Shown: positions 29,229-38,626 of the stretch, piece after piece
How positions within the stretch are numbered: the first letter of the stretch is position 1
Layout of the letters: every line of letters starts with the position of its first letter
Source: Sulfurospirillum multivorans DSM 12446
GTDB taxonomy: Bacteria; Campylobacterota; Campylobacteria; Campylobacterales; Sulfurospirillaceae
Assembly (NCBI RefSeq): GCF_000568815.1
Contig: NZ_CP007201.1
Coordinates: 2,365,654-2,429,653, forward strand
Length of the DNA stretch: 64,000 nucleotides
Direction: 5' to 3'
Translations under genes and position numbers: made by a program
Notes under the pieces: model-generated
What the model was told of the DNA's origin: nothing
Seen by the model: only the letters and a program-made list of their open reading frames with translations
Database searches by the model: none

Positions 29229-30251
29229 TTAGACCTCAACCGTATATTTTTTCAAATACCATTGAATCGTTTTAAGAATGCCCGATTCAAAGTTCTCTTC
29301 CGCTTCCCAGCCCAGTTTAGTCTCGATCTTCGTCGCATCAATCGCATAACGTCTATCATGCCCTGCTCTATCTTCGACAAAACTGATTTGCTCTTTGTAC
29401 GAGGTCGCTTTGGGTTTTAAGGTATCTAGGATTTCACAGATTTTATGCGCGATATAGAGATTATCTCGCTCATTGCGTCCACCGATATTATACGTTTCAC
29501 CTCTGTTTCCTTCATGAAAGACAAGGTCGATTCCTTTGCAATGATCTAAGACATACAGCCAATCGCGGATATTTTGACCATCGCCGTAAATCGGAATGGG
29601 TTGATTGCTTAGCGCTTTTCGTATGATGGTAGGAATGAGTTTTTCATCGTGTTGTTTAGGGCCGTAGTTATTGGAACAATTGGTGATGACCGTATTCATT
29701 CCATAGGTGTGATGGTAGGCTCGTACAATCATATCACTTCCTGCTTTGGACGCGGAGTAAGGCGAATTAGGTGCGTAAGAGGTAGATTCTGTAAAAAGCC
29801 CCGTAGCACCAAGGGTTCCATACACTTCATCGGTAGAGATATGATGAAAACGACACTCCTCGTATCCCTCTTTCAACACAAAGGGTTTTCCCATCCAGGT
29901 TTTATACGCCACATCAAGGAGCGTAAACGTTCCATTGACATTGGTTTCGATAAAAACGCCTGGATTTTTAATGGAGTTATCCACATGGCTTTCTGCGGCA
30001 AAGTGAATCACGCCTTGGATAGAATATTTTTCAAACAAGGATTCGACTAAAGTACGATCACAAATATCACCCTCTACAAAGGTGTAACGAGGTTCATCTG
30101 CAACTTCACTGAGGTTTTCTACGTTGCCCGCATAGGTGAGAAGGTCTAGGTTAATGAGGTGATACTCTTGGTATTGATCTAAAAAATAAGGGACAAAGTT
30201 TGAGCCGATAAACCCTGCACAGCCAGTAACTAAGATGTACTTTTGACTCAT
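29229..30251 (-). CDS. rfbB: dTDP-glucose 4,6-dehydratase
   Basis: RfbB (RmlB) converts dTDP-glucose to dTDP-4-keto-6-deoxyglucose. [23 protein letters not shown] and catalytic YSASK are all typical, as is the 340-residue length. It overlaps rfbA by 4 bp. The downstream rhamnose steps rfbC and rfbD are not in the window, so the product may feed rhamnose synthesis encoded elsewhere or another 6-deoxy sugar. Confidence 0.96.
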   Translation of the reverse strand: MSQKYILVTGCAGFIGSNFVPYFLDQYQEYHLINLDLLTYAGNVENLSEVADEPRYTFVEGDICDRTLVESLFEKYSIQGVIHFAAESHVDNSIKNPGVFIETNVNGTFTLLDVAYKTWMGKPFVLKEGYEECRFHHISTDEVYGTLGATGLFTESTSYAPNSPYSASKAGSDMIVRAYHHTYGMNTVITNCSNNYGPKQHDEKLIPTIIRKALSNQPIPIYGDGQNIRDWLYVLDHCKGIDLVFHEGNRGETYNIGGRNERDNLYIAHKICEILDTLKPKATSYKEQISFVEDRAGHDRRYAIDATKIETKLGWEAEENFESGILKTIQWYLKKYTVEV

Positions 30252-31111
30252 TTAACCAACTCCTTAAGGTATTCACCGTATCCATTTTTACTCAGAGGTT
30301 TTGCAATCTCTAAGACTTGTTCTTTTGTGATCCATCCATAATGATACGCGATCTCTTCCAAACAAGCAATTTTAAAACCTTGGCGTTTTTCAATCGTTTG
30401 GACAAACAATCCCGCTTCCAACAGACTCTCATGCGTTCCCGTATCAAGCCAGGCGAAACCACGACCTAACACTTCTACATGTAAATCGCCTCGTTTAAGA
30501 TAAGCTTCATTAACATCGGTAATTTCAAGTTCGCCTCGATGAGAAGGTTTAACCGCTTTAGCGATCTTAATCACATCGTTATCGTAAAAATAAAGTCCCG
30601 TCACGGCAAAAGGTGATTTGGGGTTGAGAGGTTTTTCCTCAATGCTAATCGCTTTTTGATTTTCATCAAACTCCACCACACCAAAACGCTGTGGATCTTT
30701 GACCTTATACCCAAATACAATCGCACCTTTTTCGAGCTTGGCGGCATTTTGCAACAATGGTGTAAAGCCTTGACCGTAAAAGATATTGTCCCCTAAAATA
30801 AGACAAACGCTATCATCGCCTATAAATTCTTCACCTAAAAGAAACGCTTGCGCCAATCCATCGGGGCTGGGTTGAATTTTATACGAAAGCGAAAGACCCC
30901 AACGTGAACCATCGCCAAACAGATCTTCAAACTTGCCAATATCCTGAGGGGTTGAGATAATCAAGATTTCGCGAATACCTGCTAACATCAAAACAGAGAG
31001 CGGATAATAGATCATCGGTTTATCATAAATGGGCAACAACTGTTTGCTAATCGTTTGCGTCACAGGATACAGTCTCGTTCCGCTTCCGCCTGCTAGGATG
31101 ATGCCTTTCAT
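30248..31111 (-). CDS. rfbA: Glucose-1-phosphate thymidylyltransferase
   Basis: RfbA (RmlA) forms dTDP-glucose. The N-terminal [16 protein letters not shown] and the later [17 protein letters not shown] and [13 protein letters not shown] are canonical. I set the start at ATG 31111, which gives 287 residues starting MKGIILAGG and overlaps the manB stop closely; an upstream in-frame start at 31141 would add ten unconserved residues. Confidence 0.96.
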   Translation of the reverse strand: MKGIILAGGSGTRLYPVTQTISKQLLPIYDKPMIYYPLSVLMLAGIREILIISTPQDIGKFEDLFGDGSRWGLSLSYKIQPSPDGLAQAFLLGEEFIGDDSVCLILGDNIFYGQGFTPLLQNAAKLEKGAIVFGYKVKDPQRFGVVEFDENQKAISIEEKPLNPKSPFAVTGLYFYDNDVIKIAKAVKPSHRGELEITDVNEAYLKRGDLHVEVLGRGFAWLDTGTHESLLEAGLFVQTIEKRQGFKIACLEEIAYHYGWITKEQVLEIAKPLSKNGYGEYLKELVK

Positions 31112-31112
31112 A

Positions 31113-32483
31113 TTAGTGAAGCTCTGCTTTAGCGTACGCAATCAGCTCGTTGAGTTTTTTCTCGTACAATTTTGCATTATCCGCATTCGTCGATTCAAAA
31201 CGTGTGACAAGGACTGGCGTTGTATTGCTCGCTCTCACCAAACCCCAACCATCGTTAAAGATAACCCTGACACCATCAACATCGACAATCTCTTTGATGG
31301 CAGGAAAGTCTTTTGGAGGGTTTTTCAAAAGCTCTTTGACTTTGTCAACTAAGGGGAATTTTTCACTCTCATTGGTCTCAACTTTAAGCTCTTCGGTAGA
31401 ATAAACGACGGGTAGTTTTGCGATCTCAGCATCCACATCCAAACCATTTTTAACCATTTCAATCATACGAAGTGTGGCATAAATTGCATCGTCATAGCCA
31501 AAGTAACGGTCATTAAAGAAGAGGTGACCACTGACTTCCGCTGCAAAATCAGCGTTCGTTTTAGCGATCATCACTTTGAGGTTACTGTGACCCGTTTTGT
31601 ACATAATCGCCCGCCCTCGTTTGTTGATCTCATCGTACATCACTTGAGAACATTTGACTTCGCCAATGACCGTTGGATTTTTCATGGCACTGGAGAAAAG
31701 AATCGCCATGATGTCACCTTTGACATTGTTGTGTTTGGTCAAAAATGCCAATCTATCAGCATCGCCATCATAAGCAAACCCAAGCGCATACTCGCCTTCA
31801 AGCTCTTTTTTAATGTCTTTGAGATTTTTCTCAACCGTTGGATCGGGATGATGATTTGGGAAAGTACCATCAGGATCGGTGTACAAACCTTTACATGTAA
31901 AGTCTAAAGCTTTGAAAACATCTTGGACCACAACGCCTGCAACGCCATTGCCACAGTCATAGACAAACGGCTGTTTGAAGCCTTTAAGGTGGTCAAACTC
32001 TTTGATAAGATAGGCGATATAACGCTCTTTCGCATTGATAAACGCAGAACTTAGGTCATCTTCAATTTCAGTATCATAATTGGCAATAATCTCACGACCA
32101 AGTGCGTAAATATCTTCACCAAAAAACGGTTTTTTATCAATCGTGATTTTAAAGCCATTGTATTCACTTGGGTTGTGAGAACCTGTAATCATAATAGACG
32201 CATTAGGCGTTACACCATTAAAATCTTGAAAGTTACTAAAATAATTAACCGGTGTCGCGACAAGTCCCATTGTAAGAACTTTACAGCCAGCTTTGTTAAG
32301 TCCGCTTGTGAGATACTCACACAAAATCGGTGAATGCGAACGCGCGTCATACCCAATCGCAACATTTTTGCCCACTTTGACAATCTGTTTTCCTAAAAAA
32401 TACCCAATTAATTTGACTGTCTGCTCGTTCAACTCTTTTTCGTAAATACCTCTAATGTCATACTCTCTAAAAATCGTTTTCAA
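31113..32483 (-). CDS. manB: Phosphomannomutase/phosphoglucomutase
   Basis: This hexose phosphate mutase of 456 residues interconverts 6- and 1-phosphates and so feeds rfbA, rfbF and manC. The active-site phosphoserine loop is [15 protein letters not shown], the metal-binding loop is GDADR, and the sugar-specificity loop EVSGH follows; this pattern fits the AlgC/ManB dual-specific group. It overlaps the exonuclease gene by 4 bp. TTTACATGTAAA lies at 31890-31901. Confidence 0.94.
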   Translation of the reverse strand: MKTIFREYDIRGIYEKELNEQTVKLIGYFLGKQIVKVGKNVAIGYDARSHSPILCEYLTSGLNKAGCKVLTMGLVATPVNYFSNFQDFNGVTPNASIMITGSHNPSEYNGFKITIDKKPFFGEDIYALGREIIANYDTEIEDDLSSAFINAKERYIAYLIKEFDHLKGFKQPFVYDCGNGVAGVVVQDVFKALDFTCKGLYTDPDGTFPNHHPDPTVEKNLKDIKKELEGEYALGFAYDGDADRLAFLTKHNNVKGDIMAILFSSAMKNPTVIGEVKCSQVMYDEINKRGRAIMYKTGHSNLKVMIAKTNADFAAEVSGHLFFNDRYFGYDDAIYATLRMIEMVKNGLDVDAEIAKLPVVYSTEELKVETNESEKFPLVDKVKELLKNPPKDFPAIKEIVDVDGVRVIFNDGWGLVRASNTTPVLVTRFESTNADNAKLYEKKLNELIAYAKAELH

Positions 32484-33268
32484 TGGTTCTCCTTGTACAA
32501 TTCTTCTTCAATTGCGATGCCAAAAACATCCGTATAGGACTTATGGACCCGTAAATTTTCCTGCATTGTAACCAATGCACGCTGATAATCCTCTATAATG
32601 AGGTTCCCTTTGAGCAGTTCATACTTCAAAAAAAGCCAATAGGTATTGAGTACATCGCTCTCGCAATACTCCTTAATTTTATCAATTTCACCTGCATAAA
32701 AAAGCTCTAACACCTGATCGCCATGCACATCATACTTGCCAGGAAGTCCAACCATCGAGCAGACGTGATCAAGTTTAAGCCCGCGTACTGCGCCAAATTC
32801 GCACAAGTGATCTAACAAATCCACATGAAAACGATCTGAATAACGCGCACGGTAATTTTCCCATTTATTTTTATTTAACTCTTTGTTGTCTTGCTCAAAA
32901 TAAGCGTTACATGTAAGATTGTATTGCATCGCGCGAAGCATCAGAAGTGGCATATCAAAACTACGCCCATTAAAACTCACCAACTTTGGATTGTGTTTGT
33001 TGATGAAGCCTAAAAAGCTTTTGATCATCTCCTGTTCGCTGTTTCCCTCAATGCTACTCACCTTGCGAAAGATGCCAAAATCATCAGCAATAACCGCCGA
33101 AATCGCCACAATTTTATGAAACGACAGCGGTAAAAAACTGCTTCCACTCTTCTGCTCTTGCTCTTTTTGCGCTAAAAGTGAGACCTCAAGATCGTCTCCT
33201 TCAAGGCTCAGGACGCTTCGAATTAGCTTGGTATCAGGGATAGTTTCAATATCGAACACACAGATCAT
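32480..33268 (-). CDS. Predicted 3'-5' exonuclease of the DNA polymerase B exonuclease-like family
   Basis: The protein begins CVFDIETIPD, the DxE motif of DEDD exonucleases. FNGRSFDMPLLMLRAM (motif II) and YCESDVLNTYWLF (motif III Asp) complete the acidic set. The central GAVRGLKLDHVCSMVGLPGK matches the bacterial family related to the proofreading domain of PolB. Its task is unknown; repair or RNA trimming are possibilities. It is the first gene of the long minus-strand array, just after the divergent promoter region, though it has no evident link to glycan synthesis. Confidence 0.85.
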   Translation of the reverse strand: MICVFDIETIPDTKLIRSVLSLEGDDLEVSLLAQKEQEQKSGSSFLPLSFHKIVAISAVIADDFGIFRKVSSIEGNSEQEMIKSFLGFINKHNPKLVSFNGRSFDMPLLMLRAMQYNLTCNAYFEQDNKELNKNKWENYRARYSDRFHVDLLDHLCEFGAVRGLKLDHVCSMVGLPGKYDVHGDQVLELFYAGEIDKIKEYCESDVLNTYWLFLKYELLKGNLIIEDYQRALVTMQENLRVHKSYTDVFGIAIEEELYKENH

Positions 33269-33331
33269 TAAGTACCTCTTTGGCTCAGTTTAGCTACAAT
33301 TTTACCTTAATTCAATTTTGAAAGTGATGAG
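33269..33331. promoter_or_regulatory. Divergent promoter region between exonuclease gene and lpxL-like gene
   Basis: This 63-bp AT-rich gap separates two divergent transcription units. On the minus strand TAAAAT (33299-33304) is a candidate -10 for the long array; on the plus strand TACAAT (33295-33300) is a candidate -10 for the lipid A gene. No -35 elements stand out, which is common in Campylobacterota promoters. Confidence 0.4.
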
Positions 33332-34222
33332 ATGAGAATTTTTTTGGAATACTACGCCCTCAAAGGTGTTCTACTCTTAACCAAATTGTTGCCAATACCT
33401 TTGATTTATGGGTTTTGTAAGCTATTAGCAACACTTTTTTTTACGCTCGATAAGCGAAGACGTACCATTACCCTCCAAAACTTAGCCCTTGCCTACCCCC
33501 ATAAAACAGAAGACGAACGCTACACATTGGCAAAAAATATTTATAAAAGTGTTGCCATCAGCATTGCAGAAATGCTTCTTATGATGCACCAACGACTCGA
33601 CATCGATGCCATGGTTTCAAACTATGAAGAAGCGCTTCATGAGTTAAAGCTCTATTTTGACGATGTAAACAGAGGTAAACTCCTTCTTACCGCACATTTT
33701 GGTAACTGGGAATTGCTGGCACACTTTCTCGCAAAACATGGCTATCCTATGGTCGTCATCGGGCGTAAAGGCAATAATCACCTCATTGAAGAGCACATCA
33801 CAACCCCTTTTCGTACACGCTATGGCAACACGCTTGCCCATAAAAGCAAAGCTATGGCGGCCATTGTGCGTGTCTTAAACCAAAAAAAAATCGCAGGAAT
33901 GCTGATCGATCAAAAATCAGGTGGCTCCAGTAGCATTAAAATCAATTTCTTTGGTCACCCTGCCGATACTATCAACTCGATTGGACTGCTTAAGCTTCGT
34001 TATGATCCTTCTGTTGTCCCACTTTTTATGGCGCGTCAGAGCGATGGGCGATACAAGCTCATCATCGGATCAACCCAAGAGATTGTGTTGCCAGAAGAGC
34101 TTAACGAAACAGAGCACATTAAACGTCTCACCCAACACTACAACGACATCATTGAAGCGGTTATCAAAGAGTATCCTGAGCAATGGTTTTGGATGCACGA
34201 TCGCTGGAGACTCTTTAAGTGA
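33332..34222 (+). CDS. Lipid A biosynthesis acyltransferase (LpxL/HtrB family)
   Basis: The enzyme adds a secondary acyl chain to Kdo2-lipid A precursors at the inner membrane. The catalytic box is HFGNWELL (H-x4-E type) near residue 118. A membrane anchor (about 8-35) precedes it, and IAGMLIDQKSGGSS and late WFWMHDRW are family hallmarks. The length of 296 residues is normal. It opens a three-gene plus-strand unit with an ELM1-like gene and a glycosyltransferase gene, linked by GTGA and ATGA overlaps. Confidence 0.92.
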   Translation: MRIFLEYYALKGVLLLTKLLPIPLIYGFCKLLATLFFTLDKRRRTITLQNLALAYPHKTEDERYTLAKNIYKSVAISIAEMLLMMHQRLDIDAMVSNYEEALHELKLYFDDVNRGKLLLTAHFGNWELLAHFLAKHGYPMVVIGRKGNNHLIEEHITTPFRTRYGNTLAHKSKAMAAIVRVLNQKKIAGMLIDQKSGGSSSIKINFFGHPADTINSIGLLKLRYDPSVVPLFMARQSDGRYKLIIGSTQEIVLPEELNETEHIKRLTQHYNDIIEAVIKEYPEQWFWMHDRWRLFK

Positions 34223-35112
34223 CCCTGCTCATTTTAAGTGATGGGCGTATGGGGCACCTCAACCAGTCAATCGCCCTTGCCAAACACCTTGGAGCACACT
34301 ACGAGATACGTTCTGTGCACTTTACATGTAAAGCGTACAAACTGCTCTCTTACCTGCTGGATCGTCTCAAAATTTACACTTCTTCTTTGTTTAAACTGGA
34401 TCAGCCTCTAACGCAAAACTACGATTGTATCGTCTCTACAGGTTCAAGCACGTATTATGCGAACAAAACGCTTGCTCGCGCTCTTGGCATCAAGTCGATT
34501 ACGATGATGCTTCCGCAAAGTTACCGTTATGATTTTGATCTGATCTTTGCACAAGCACACGACCATCCACCTAAGCAAACTAACATCATTCCCTTGCCTG
34601 CCAATTTTAGTTACGTGGAACCTAAAGGACTTTTTGCACCTAAAGGCAAATCGGTGGGGATTATTATCGGTGGAAATAATGCGCTTTTTAGGATGGATAA
34701 AGCCCATCTCAAAAGCCAACTGGACTTTATCTTTGAACAGTTTCAAGGCTATGAAATCGCTGTAACCACGTCACCAAGGACACCTAAAGAGATTGAAAAG
34801 TTGGTGGAAAACTACCCTTTTGCGTACAGCGTGATTTTTTCAAATACTAAGATCAATCCCATTGCCGATTTTGTAGCGCATTGTGAGGTCGTTTTCATCA
34901 CGATTGACTCCACGTCGATGATCAGCGAAGCGATCAGTTATGGCACCTCATGCGTTGAGATACTGCCACTGGGAAAAACGCAAAACAATAAATTTTTCAC
35001 GATGACCCAAACCCTTGAAAAAGAGGGATATCTGCACCTTTTTGATGGCACTCTCGCTCATAATAGTCGAAAAATAGACTTTAACCACTACGCACAAAAG
35101 GTAAACGCATGA
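34219..35112 (+). CDS. ELM1-like protein (mitochondrial fission ELM1 family), putative LPS-core glycosyltransferase
   Basis: A 297-residue protein with LILSDGRMGHLNQSIALAKHL at the start, STGSSTYYANKTLARALG, and a late VFITIDSTSMISEAISYGT block. This is the pattern of the ELM1 domain family, which has a GT-B-like fold but no proven reaction in bacteria. GTG 34219 overlaps the lpxL stop as GTGA. Its place between a lipid A acyltransferase and a core glycosyltransferase suggests a part in core assembly. TTTACATGTAAA at 34321-34332 encodes HFTCKAY. Confidence 0.8.
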   Translation: MTLLILSDGRMGHLNQSIALAKHLGAHYEIRSVHFTCKAYKLLSYLLDRLKIYTSSLFKLDQPLTQNYDCIVSTGSSTYYANKTLARALGIKSITMMLPQSYRYDFDLIFAQAHDHPPKQTNIIPLPANFSYVEPKGLFAPKGKSVGIIIGGNNALFRMDKAHLKSQLDFIFEQFQGYEIAVTTSPRTPKEIEKLVENYPFAYSVIFSNTKINPIADFVAHCEVVFITIDSTSMISEAISYGTSCVEILPLGKTQNNKFFTMTQTLEKEGYLHLFDGTLAHNSRKIDFNHYAQKVNA

Positions 35113-36212
35113 AAATCGTTCAACTCATCCCAGAACTGAATGAAGGTGGCGTAGAGAGAGGGGTCGTTGAGCTCTCACGCGAATTGGTGAAGAGAGGATT
35201 TGAGAGTGTTGTGATCAGCAACGGCGGCAAATTGATCGAACAATTAGAACGTGATGGATCGTTACATGTAAAGGTCAATGTCTGCTCCAAAAACGTTCTC
35301 ACTGCACCTTGGCGTATCTGGAAACTCTACCAAGCCCTTCAAAATATCAAGCCCGATCTTTTACATGTAAGAAGTCGCGTGCCTGCGTGGATGGTCTTTT
35401 TTGCCAATAAACTGTTGCACCTTCCCATCGTTTCAACCGTACATGGCTTTAACTCGGTCAATCGCTACAGCGCCATTATGGTTAAAGCAGATCAGATTAT
35501 CTGTGCAAGCTCTTTTTTAATCGATCACGTCATCCAACATTTTCATGCCGATCCTTCCAAGATTCACCTGATTCCAAGAGGGATTGACTTTAACTATTTC
35601 AATACCCATGAATTAGATACGAAGTTTATGGAGACCTTTCAACACGAGCATCATTTAACCCATAAGCGTGTTATTTTGCATGTGGCACGCATTACACACT
35701 GGAAAGATCAAGCCACTACGATTCGCGCTTTTTTAGAGCTTCGTGCGAAGAGAGATGACATCAAGCTCTTTTTTGTGGGCGGCATTGATCCTAAGCGTCT
35801 CTCCTATTTTGAGGAACTTCAACGTTTAGTTTTCGATTCTGATTTTGCGAAAGATATTGTTTTTCTAGGAAGCCAATCCAAAATGAAAGAGCTTTACGCA
35901 TTAGCGGACCTTACGATCTCCGCTTCCACCAAACCCGAAACCTTTGGACGCGCTAATGTCGAGAGCCTTGCGATGGGCGTACCCCTTTTGGCAACACCGA
36001 TTGGTGCGACACAAGATTATATTAAAGAGGGCGAAACAGGATTTTTCTTTGAGCCAAAAAATCACACTTCGTTAGCAAGTCTGATGCAAAAAGCACTCGA
36101 ATATCCCTTTGATAAACAGAAAATTCAAGCGTTTGCCAAAACCCATTTTTCGCTCGAACAGATGGTGGAAAAAAATGTGGCGATTTACACCACATTCTCT
36201 TCTGATTTATGA
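35109..36212 (+). CDS. Glycosyltransferase family 4, LPS core
   Basis: The GT-B enzyme has EGGVERGVVELSREL at the acceptor domain and ILHVARITHWKDQATTI at the start of the donor domain. KPETFGRANVESLAMGVPLLAT contains the E-x7-E signature. Its 367 residues are typical for a core or O-unit transferase using a nucleotide-activated sugar with retention. It overlaps the ELM1-like gene by ATGA and converges with waaL, sharing a few bases at the 3' ends. It carries two palindrome copies (35261, 35360). Confidence 0.9.
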   Translation: MKIVQLIPELNEGGVERGVVELSRELVKRGFESVVISNGGKLIEQLERDGSLHVKVNVCSKNVLTAPWRIWKLYQALQNIKPDLLHVRSRVPAWMVFFANKLLHLPIVSTVHGFNSVNRYSAIMVKADQIICASSFLIDHVIQHFHADPSKIHLIPRGIDFNYFNTHELDTKFMETFQHEHHLTHKRVILHVARITHWKDQATTIRAFLELRAKRDDIKLFFVGGIDPKRLSYFEELQRLVFDSDFAKDIVFLGSQSKMKELYALADLTISASTKPETFGRANVESLAMGVPLLATPIGATQDYIKEGETGFFFEPKNHTSLASLMQKALEYPFDKQKIQAFAKTHFSLEQMVEKNVAIYTTFSSDL

Positions 36213-37415
36213 AGGCCTCTTTTCCTGCAAATATGCCTTTTGATAATTGAAAATCATCACAAAGACAGAAATTGATAAGATCATAAAGAAGGACCACGTT
36301 CCACTTGAGAGCGAAAATCCACTATTGAGGAGCGAGAAAGAGTACCACACGCCCATACTTCCAATTAAAACAACAGGACCTGAGCGGTAGACTATTTTTG
36401 CAATTGTAAAAAGTAAGAAAAGGGCAAATGCAATTCCTACAAGACCTTGTTCTGCTAGAATATCCATCCAGGGGCTATGCGCATGAAATTGTCCTTCTCC
36501 CGTTTTAGGATTAATCTCATGGCTTTCAAAAGAGTCTTTGTAATATTCAAACTGCCTATCGCGAAAATTTTTAAAACCAACCCCTAAAATTGGGTTATCT
36601 TTAAACTCTTCAAAGGCCGTTAGCCAGATGGAAACGCGTGTATGCTTTTGATCTTCAAAAGGATGTGCCAATGTTAAGATGCGTGCTTGCAATTGAGGTG
36701 TCATAGAGACAACAACCGCTGAGATGACTAAAAAACTGCCTAATGCCATAAAGGCCCATTTACGGTACGGGCTGACCCAGGCAATGAGTGGTAAAAAGAT
36801 GGCGAGTAAAAGAAGTGGCCCTCTTGCGCCTGATAAAGGCATCGTTAAAAGCATACCCATCAGTACCACACCATAGAGAAGATACTCTTTTGTTCTCTGT
36901 CCCTTCAGTGCTAATAAAGCACCAAAAAAACCGATCCAGAGAGGAAAAACGTAAGCAAAAACTCTATTGTGACCAATCAAATCCGTCACACGTGAGGCTT
37001 GGATTGGTGTGCCCAAAAGATTAAAACCGATGATAAATTGAATAAGAGCATTCGCTACAATAAACAAAATAACAATCATCTGTACACGTATGTAACGATC
37101 GATGTACGCTTTGTTTATAAACGTTGATTTGATGGCAACATAAAGCAAACACCATAAAAAAACCTGAAGTGCGCTACGCATAGCACTGTAGGGATTTACG
37201 GCCCACAGTGCACTGCTAAAGATGTATGAACACCAACATGCTAAGGCAATAAAAATAGGATCATTAAAAACATCCCAACGCCTTTTTACAATCACATCAA
37301 TCAAAAAAACCAAAACGATTACCCCAGTCACAGCCTTATAAGACTTTCCAATGAAAAAGCTAAGGGAGAGTAGGTAAAACAGATATTCTAAAATTTTATC
37401 GCGATTTATTGCCAT
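36207..37415 (-). CDS. waaL: O-antigen ligase family protein
   Basis: A 402-residue membrane protein with about ten helices and one long periplasmic loop after LGVGFKNFRDRQFEYY, ending in GQFHAHSPWMDILAEQGL. The His in this loop is typical for WaaL-type ligases, which join O-antigen to lipid A-core in the periplasm. An Arg-bearing GARGPLLLL segment also fits. Wzy polymerases share the same domain family, so the gene may instead be a polymerase; the location among core genes favours the ligase. A good minus-strand promoter lies just upstream, so it is its own unit. Confidence 0.82.
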   Translation of the reverse strand: MAINRDKILEYLFYLLSLSFFIGKSYKAVTGVIVLVFLIDVIVKRRWDVFNDPIFIALACWCSYIFSSALWAVNPYSAMRSALQVFLWCLLYVAIKSTFINKAYIDRYIRVQMIVILFIVANALIQFIIGFNLLGTPIQASRVTDLIGHNRVFAYVFPLWIGFFGALLALKGQRTKEYLLYGVVLMGMLLTMPLSGARGPLLLLAIFLPLIAWVSPYRKWAFMALGSFLVISAVVVSMTPQLQARILTLAHPFEDQKHTRVSIWLTAFEEFKDNPILGVGFKNFRDRQFEYYKDSFESHEINPKTGEGQFHAHSPWMDILAEQGLVGIAFALFLLFTIAKIVYRSGPVVLIGSMGVWYSFSLLNSGFSLSSGTWSFFMILSISVFVMIFNYQKAYLQEKRPS

Positions 37416-37450
37416 GGGTATCCTTTATGCCGCGTTAACTGTGCGCAGGA

Positions 37451-37479
37451 ATTATAGCATATTGAAAAAACTCCTGCAA
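37451..37479 (-). promoter_or_regulatory. Sigma-70 promoter of waaL
   Basis: On the minus strand TTGCAG (37474-37479) and TATAAT (37451-37456) are separated by 17 bp, and TGC precedes the -10 box, giving an extended -10. This is the clearest sigma-70 promoter in the window. It would start transcription about 30 bp upstream of the waaL ATG. Confidence 0.7.
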
Positions 37480-37523
37480 ATGTTCTGCACACTTATTTTA
37501 GGTCGTTATCATTGAAAATGGGT

Positions 37524-37529
37524 TATACT
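37524..37529 (+). promoter_or_regulatory. -10 box for the glycosyltransferase gene at 37564
   Basis: TATACT lies 34 bp upstream of the start codon, followed by a GAGGAT ribosome-binding site just before ATG 37564. No matching -35 is visible. Confidence 0.45.
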
Positions 37530-37563
37530 TGAAACTCTAAACTTATTTTATTGAGGATATTTG

Positions 37564-38538
37564 ATGCTTCACTATCTTTTTAGACACAATAAAGATTATT
37601 CACGTTTTAATATTATCAAACACCTCTTAAAAGATGTTACATGTAAAAATGATATTTTTATGTTATTGCCTTTCTCCAAGAACCAGTTTTTCAAACATTT
37701 TTTTAAACGTAACCGCATTGTCAATGATTTTTTTATCTCAAACTATGACACCTACGTCTATGATAGAGAAAAAATCAGCAAATACAATCCAAGAGCATGG
37801 TGGAAATACCTTCAAGATTGGGTTAATTTTAAATTCTCAAAATATCTTTTATCCGACACTCAAGCACATTTTGACTATTGGCAGAAACTGTTTGGAACCT
37901 TCAAAGGAGAGCATTTTGTATTACCGGTTTTGGCAGATACCTCTCTTTACTATCCTGCAAAAGACCCACGCATAGATGAACCAAAACGTATTTTATTTTA
38001 TGGCTCTTTTATCCCTTTGCATGGGATTGATATTATCTTAAAAGCTTTTGCACTGCTTGAAAAAGAGCAGATTTCCTTTCAAGCGCAGGTGATCGGCAAA
38101 GGTCAAATGTTTGCAGCAATGAAAGCGTTACATGAAAACCTTCATCTTTGCAATGTCGAAATGAATGGTCTTTTTATGAATGAGCAAGCACTGGTTGATG
38201 AGATACGAAAAGCCGACATCGTTCTTGGTATCTTCGGACATAGCCAAAAAGCTTTTTCAGTGATTCCCAATAAAGCATACCAAGCACTTGCCTGTCAAAA
38301 GGCACTGATTACGATGACGACCCCTACAATGTATGAATTTTTTAATGATCATGAAATCCTCATGTGTCCCAATACCCCCGAAGCGTTAGCAGAGGCGATG
38401 AAAACACTGATCAACGACACGGCATTATTGCAGCAATATCAAACCAATGGCTACCAAGCCTTTAACATGCTCTATGAACAGACGCAAAAACGTTTTGCAC
38501 ATTTTATTCATACGATAGATCAATCATTGGATTCATAG
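37564..38538 (+). CDS. Glycosyltransferase, GT4-like
   Basis: The protein of 324 residues has a basic, aromatic N-terminal domain without strong motifs. Its donor domain starts at RILFYGSFIPLHGIDIILKAF and contains VLGIFGHSQKAFSVIPNKAYQAL, where the usual E-x7-E is modified to a K/N-rich version. It is probably a core or O-antigen transferase. ATG 37564 is better placed after GAGGAT than the TTG one codon earlier. The gene is followed by a 26-bp perfect palindrome. Confidence 0.8.
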   Translation: MLHYLFRHNKDYSRFNIIKHLLKDVTCKNDIFMLLPFSKNQFFKHFFKRNRIVNDFFISNYDTYVYDREKISKYNPRAWWKYLQDWVNFKFSKYLLSDTQAHFDYWQKLFGTFKGEHFVLPVLADTSLYYPAKDPRIDEPKRILFYGSFIPLHGIDIILKAFALLEKEQISFQAQVIGKGQMFAAMKALHENLHLCNVEMNGLFMNEQALVDEIRKADIVLGIFGHSQKAFSVIPNKAYQALACQKALITMTTPTMYEFFNDHEILMCPNTPEALAEAMKTLINDTALLQQYQTNGYQAFNMLYEQTQKRFAHFIHTIDQSLDS

Positions 38539-38551
38539 AGCCAATGACGCT

Positions 38552-38577
38552 ATCAAACGTTACATGTAACGTTTGAT
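38552..38577. repeat. 26-bp perfect palindrome centred on TTACATGTAA
   Basis: ATCAAACGTTACA is followed at once by its exact reverse complement, between two plus-strand glycosyltransferase genes. The centre is one of only two intergenic copies of the TACATGTA motif. As a hairpin it would have an 11-bp stem and a CATG loop, but no T-run follows, so a classical intrinsic terminator is doubtful. Confidence 0.9.
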
Positions 38578-38626
38578 GTGATACCATTTTCGACCATCTT
38601 AACCAACTCTAAAGGTATTTAAAACG

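Noticed and set aside
38552-38577. The 26-bp palindrome as an intrinsic terminator
   Set aside because: No T-run follows on either strand, and the next gene continues in the same direction only 50 bp later.
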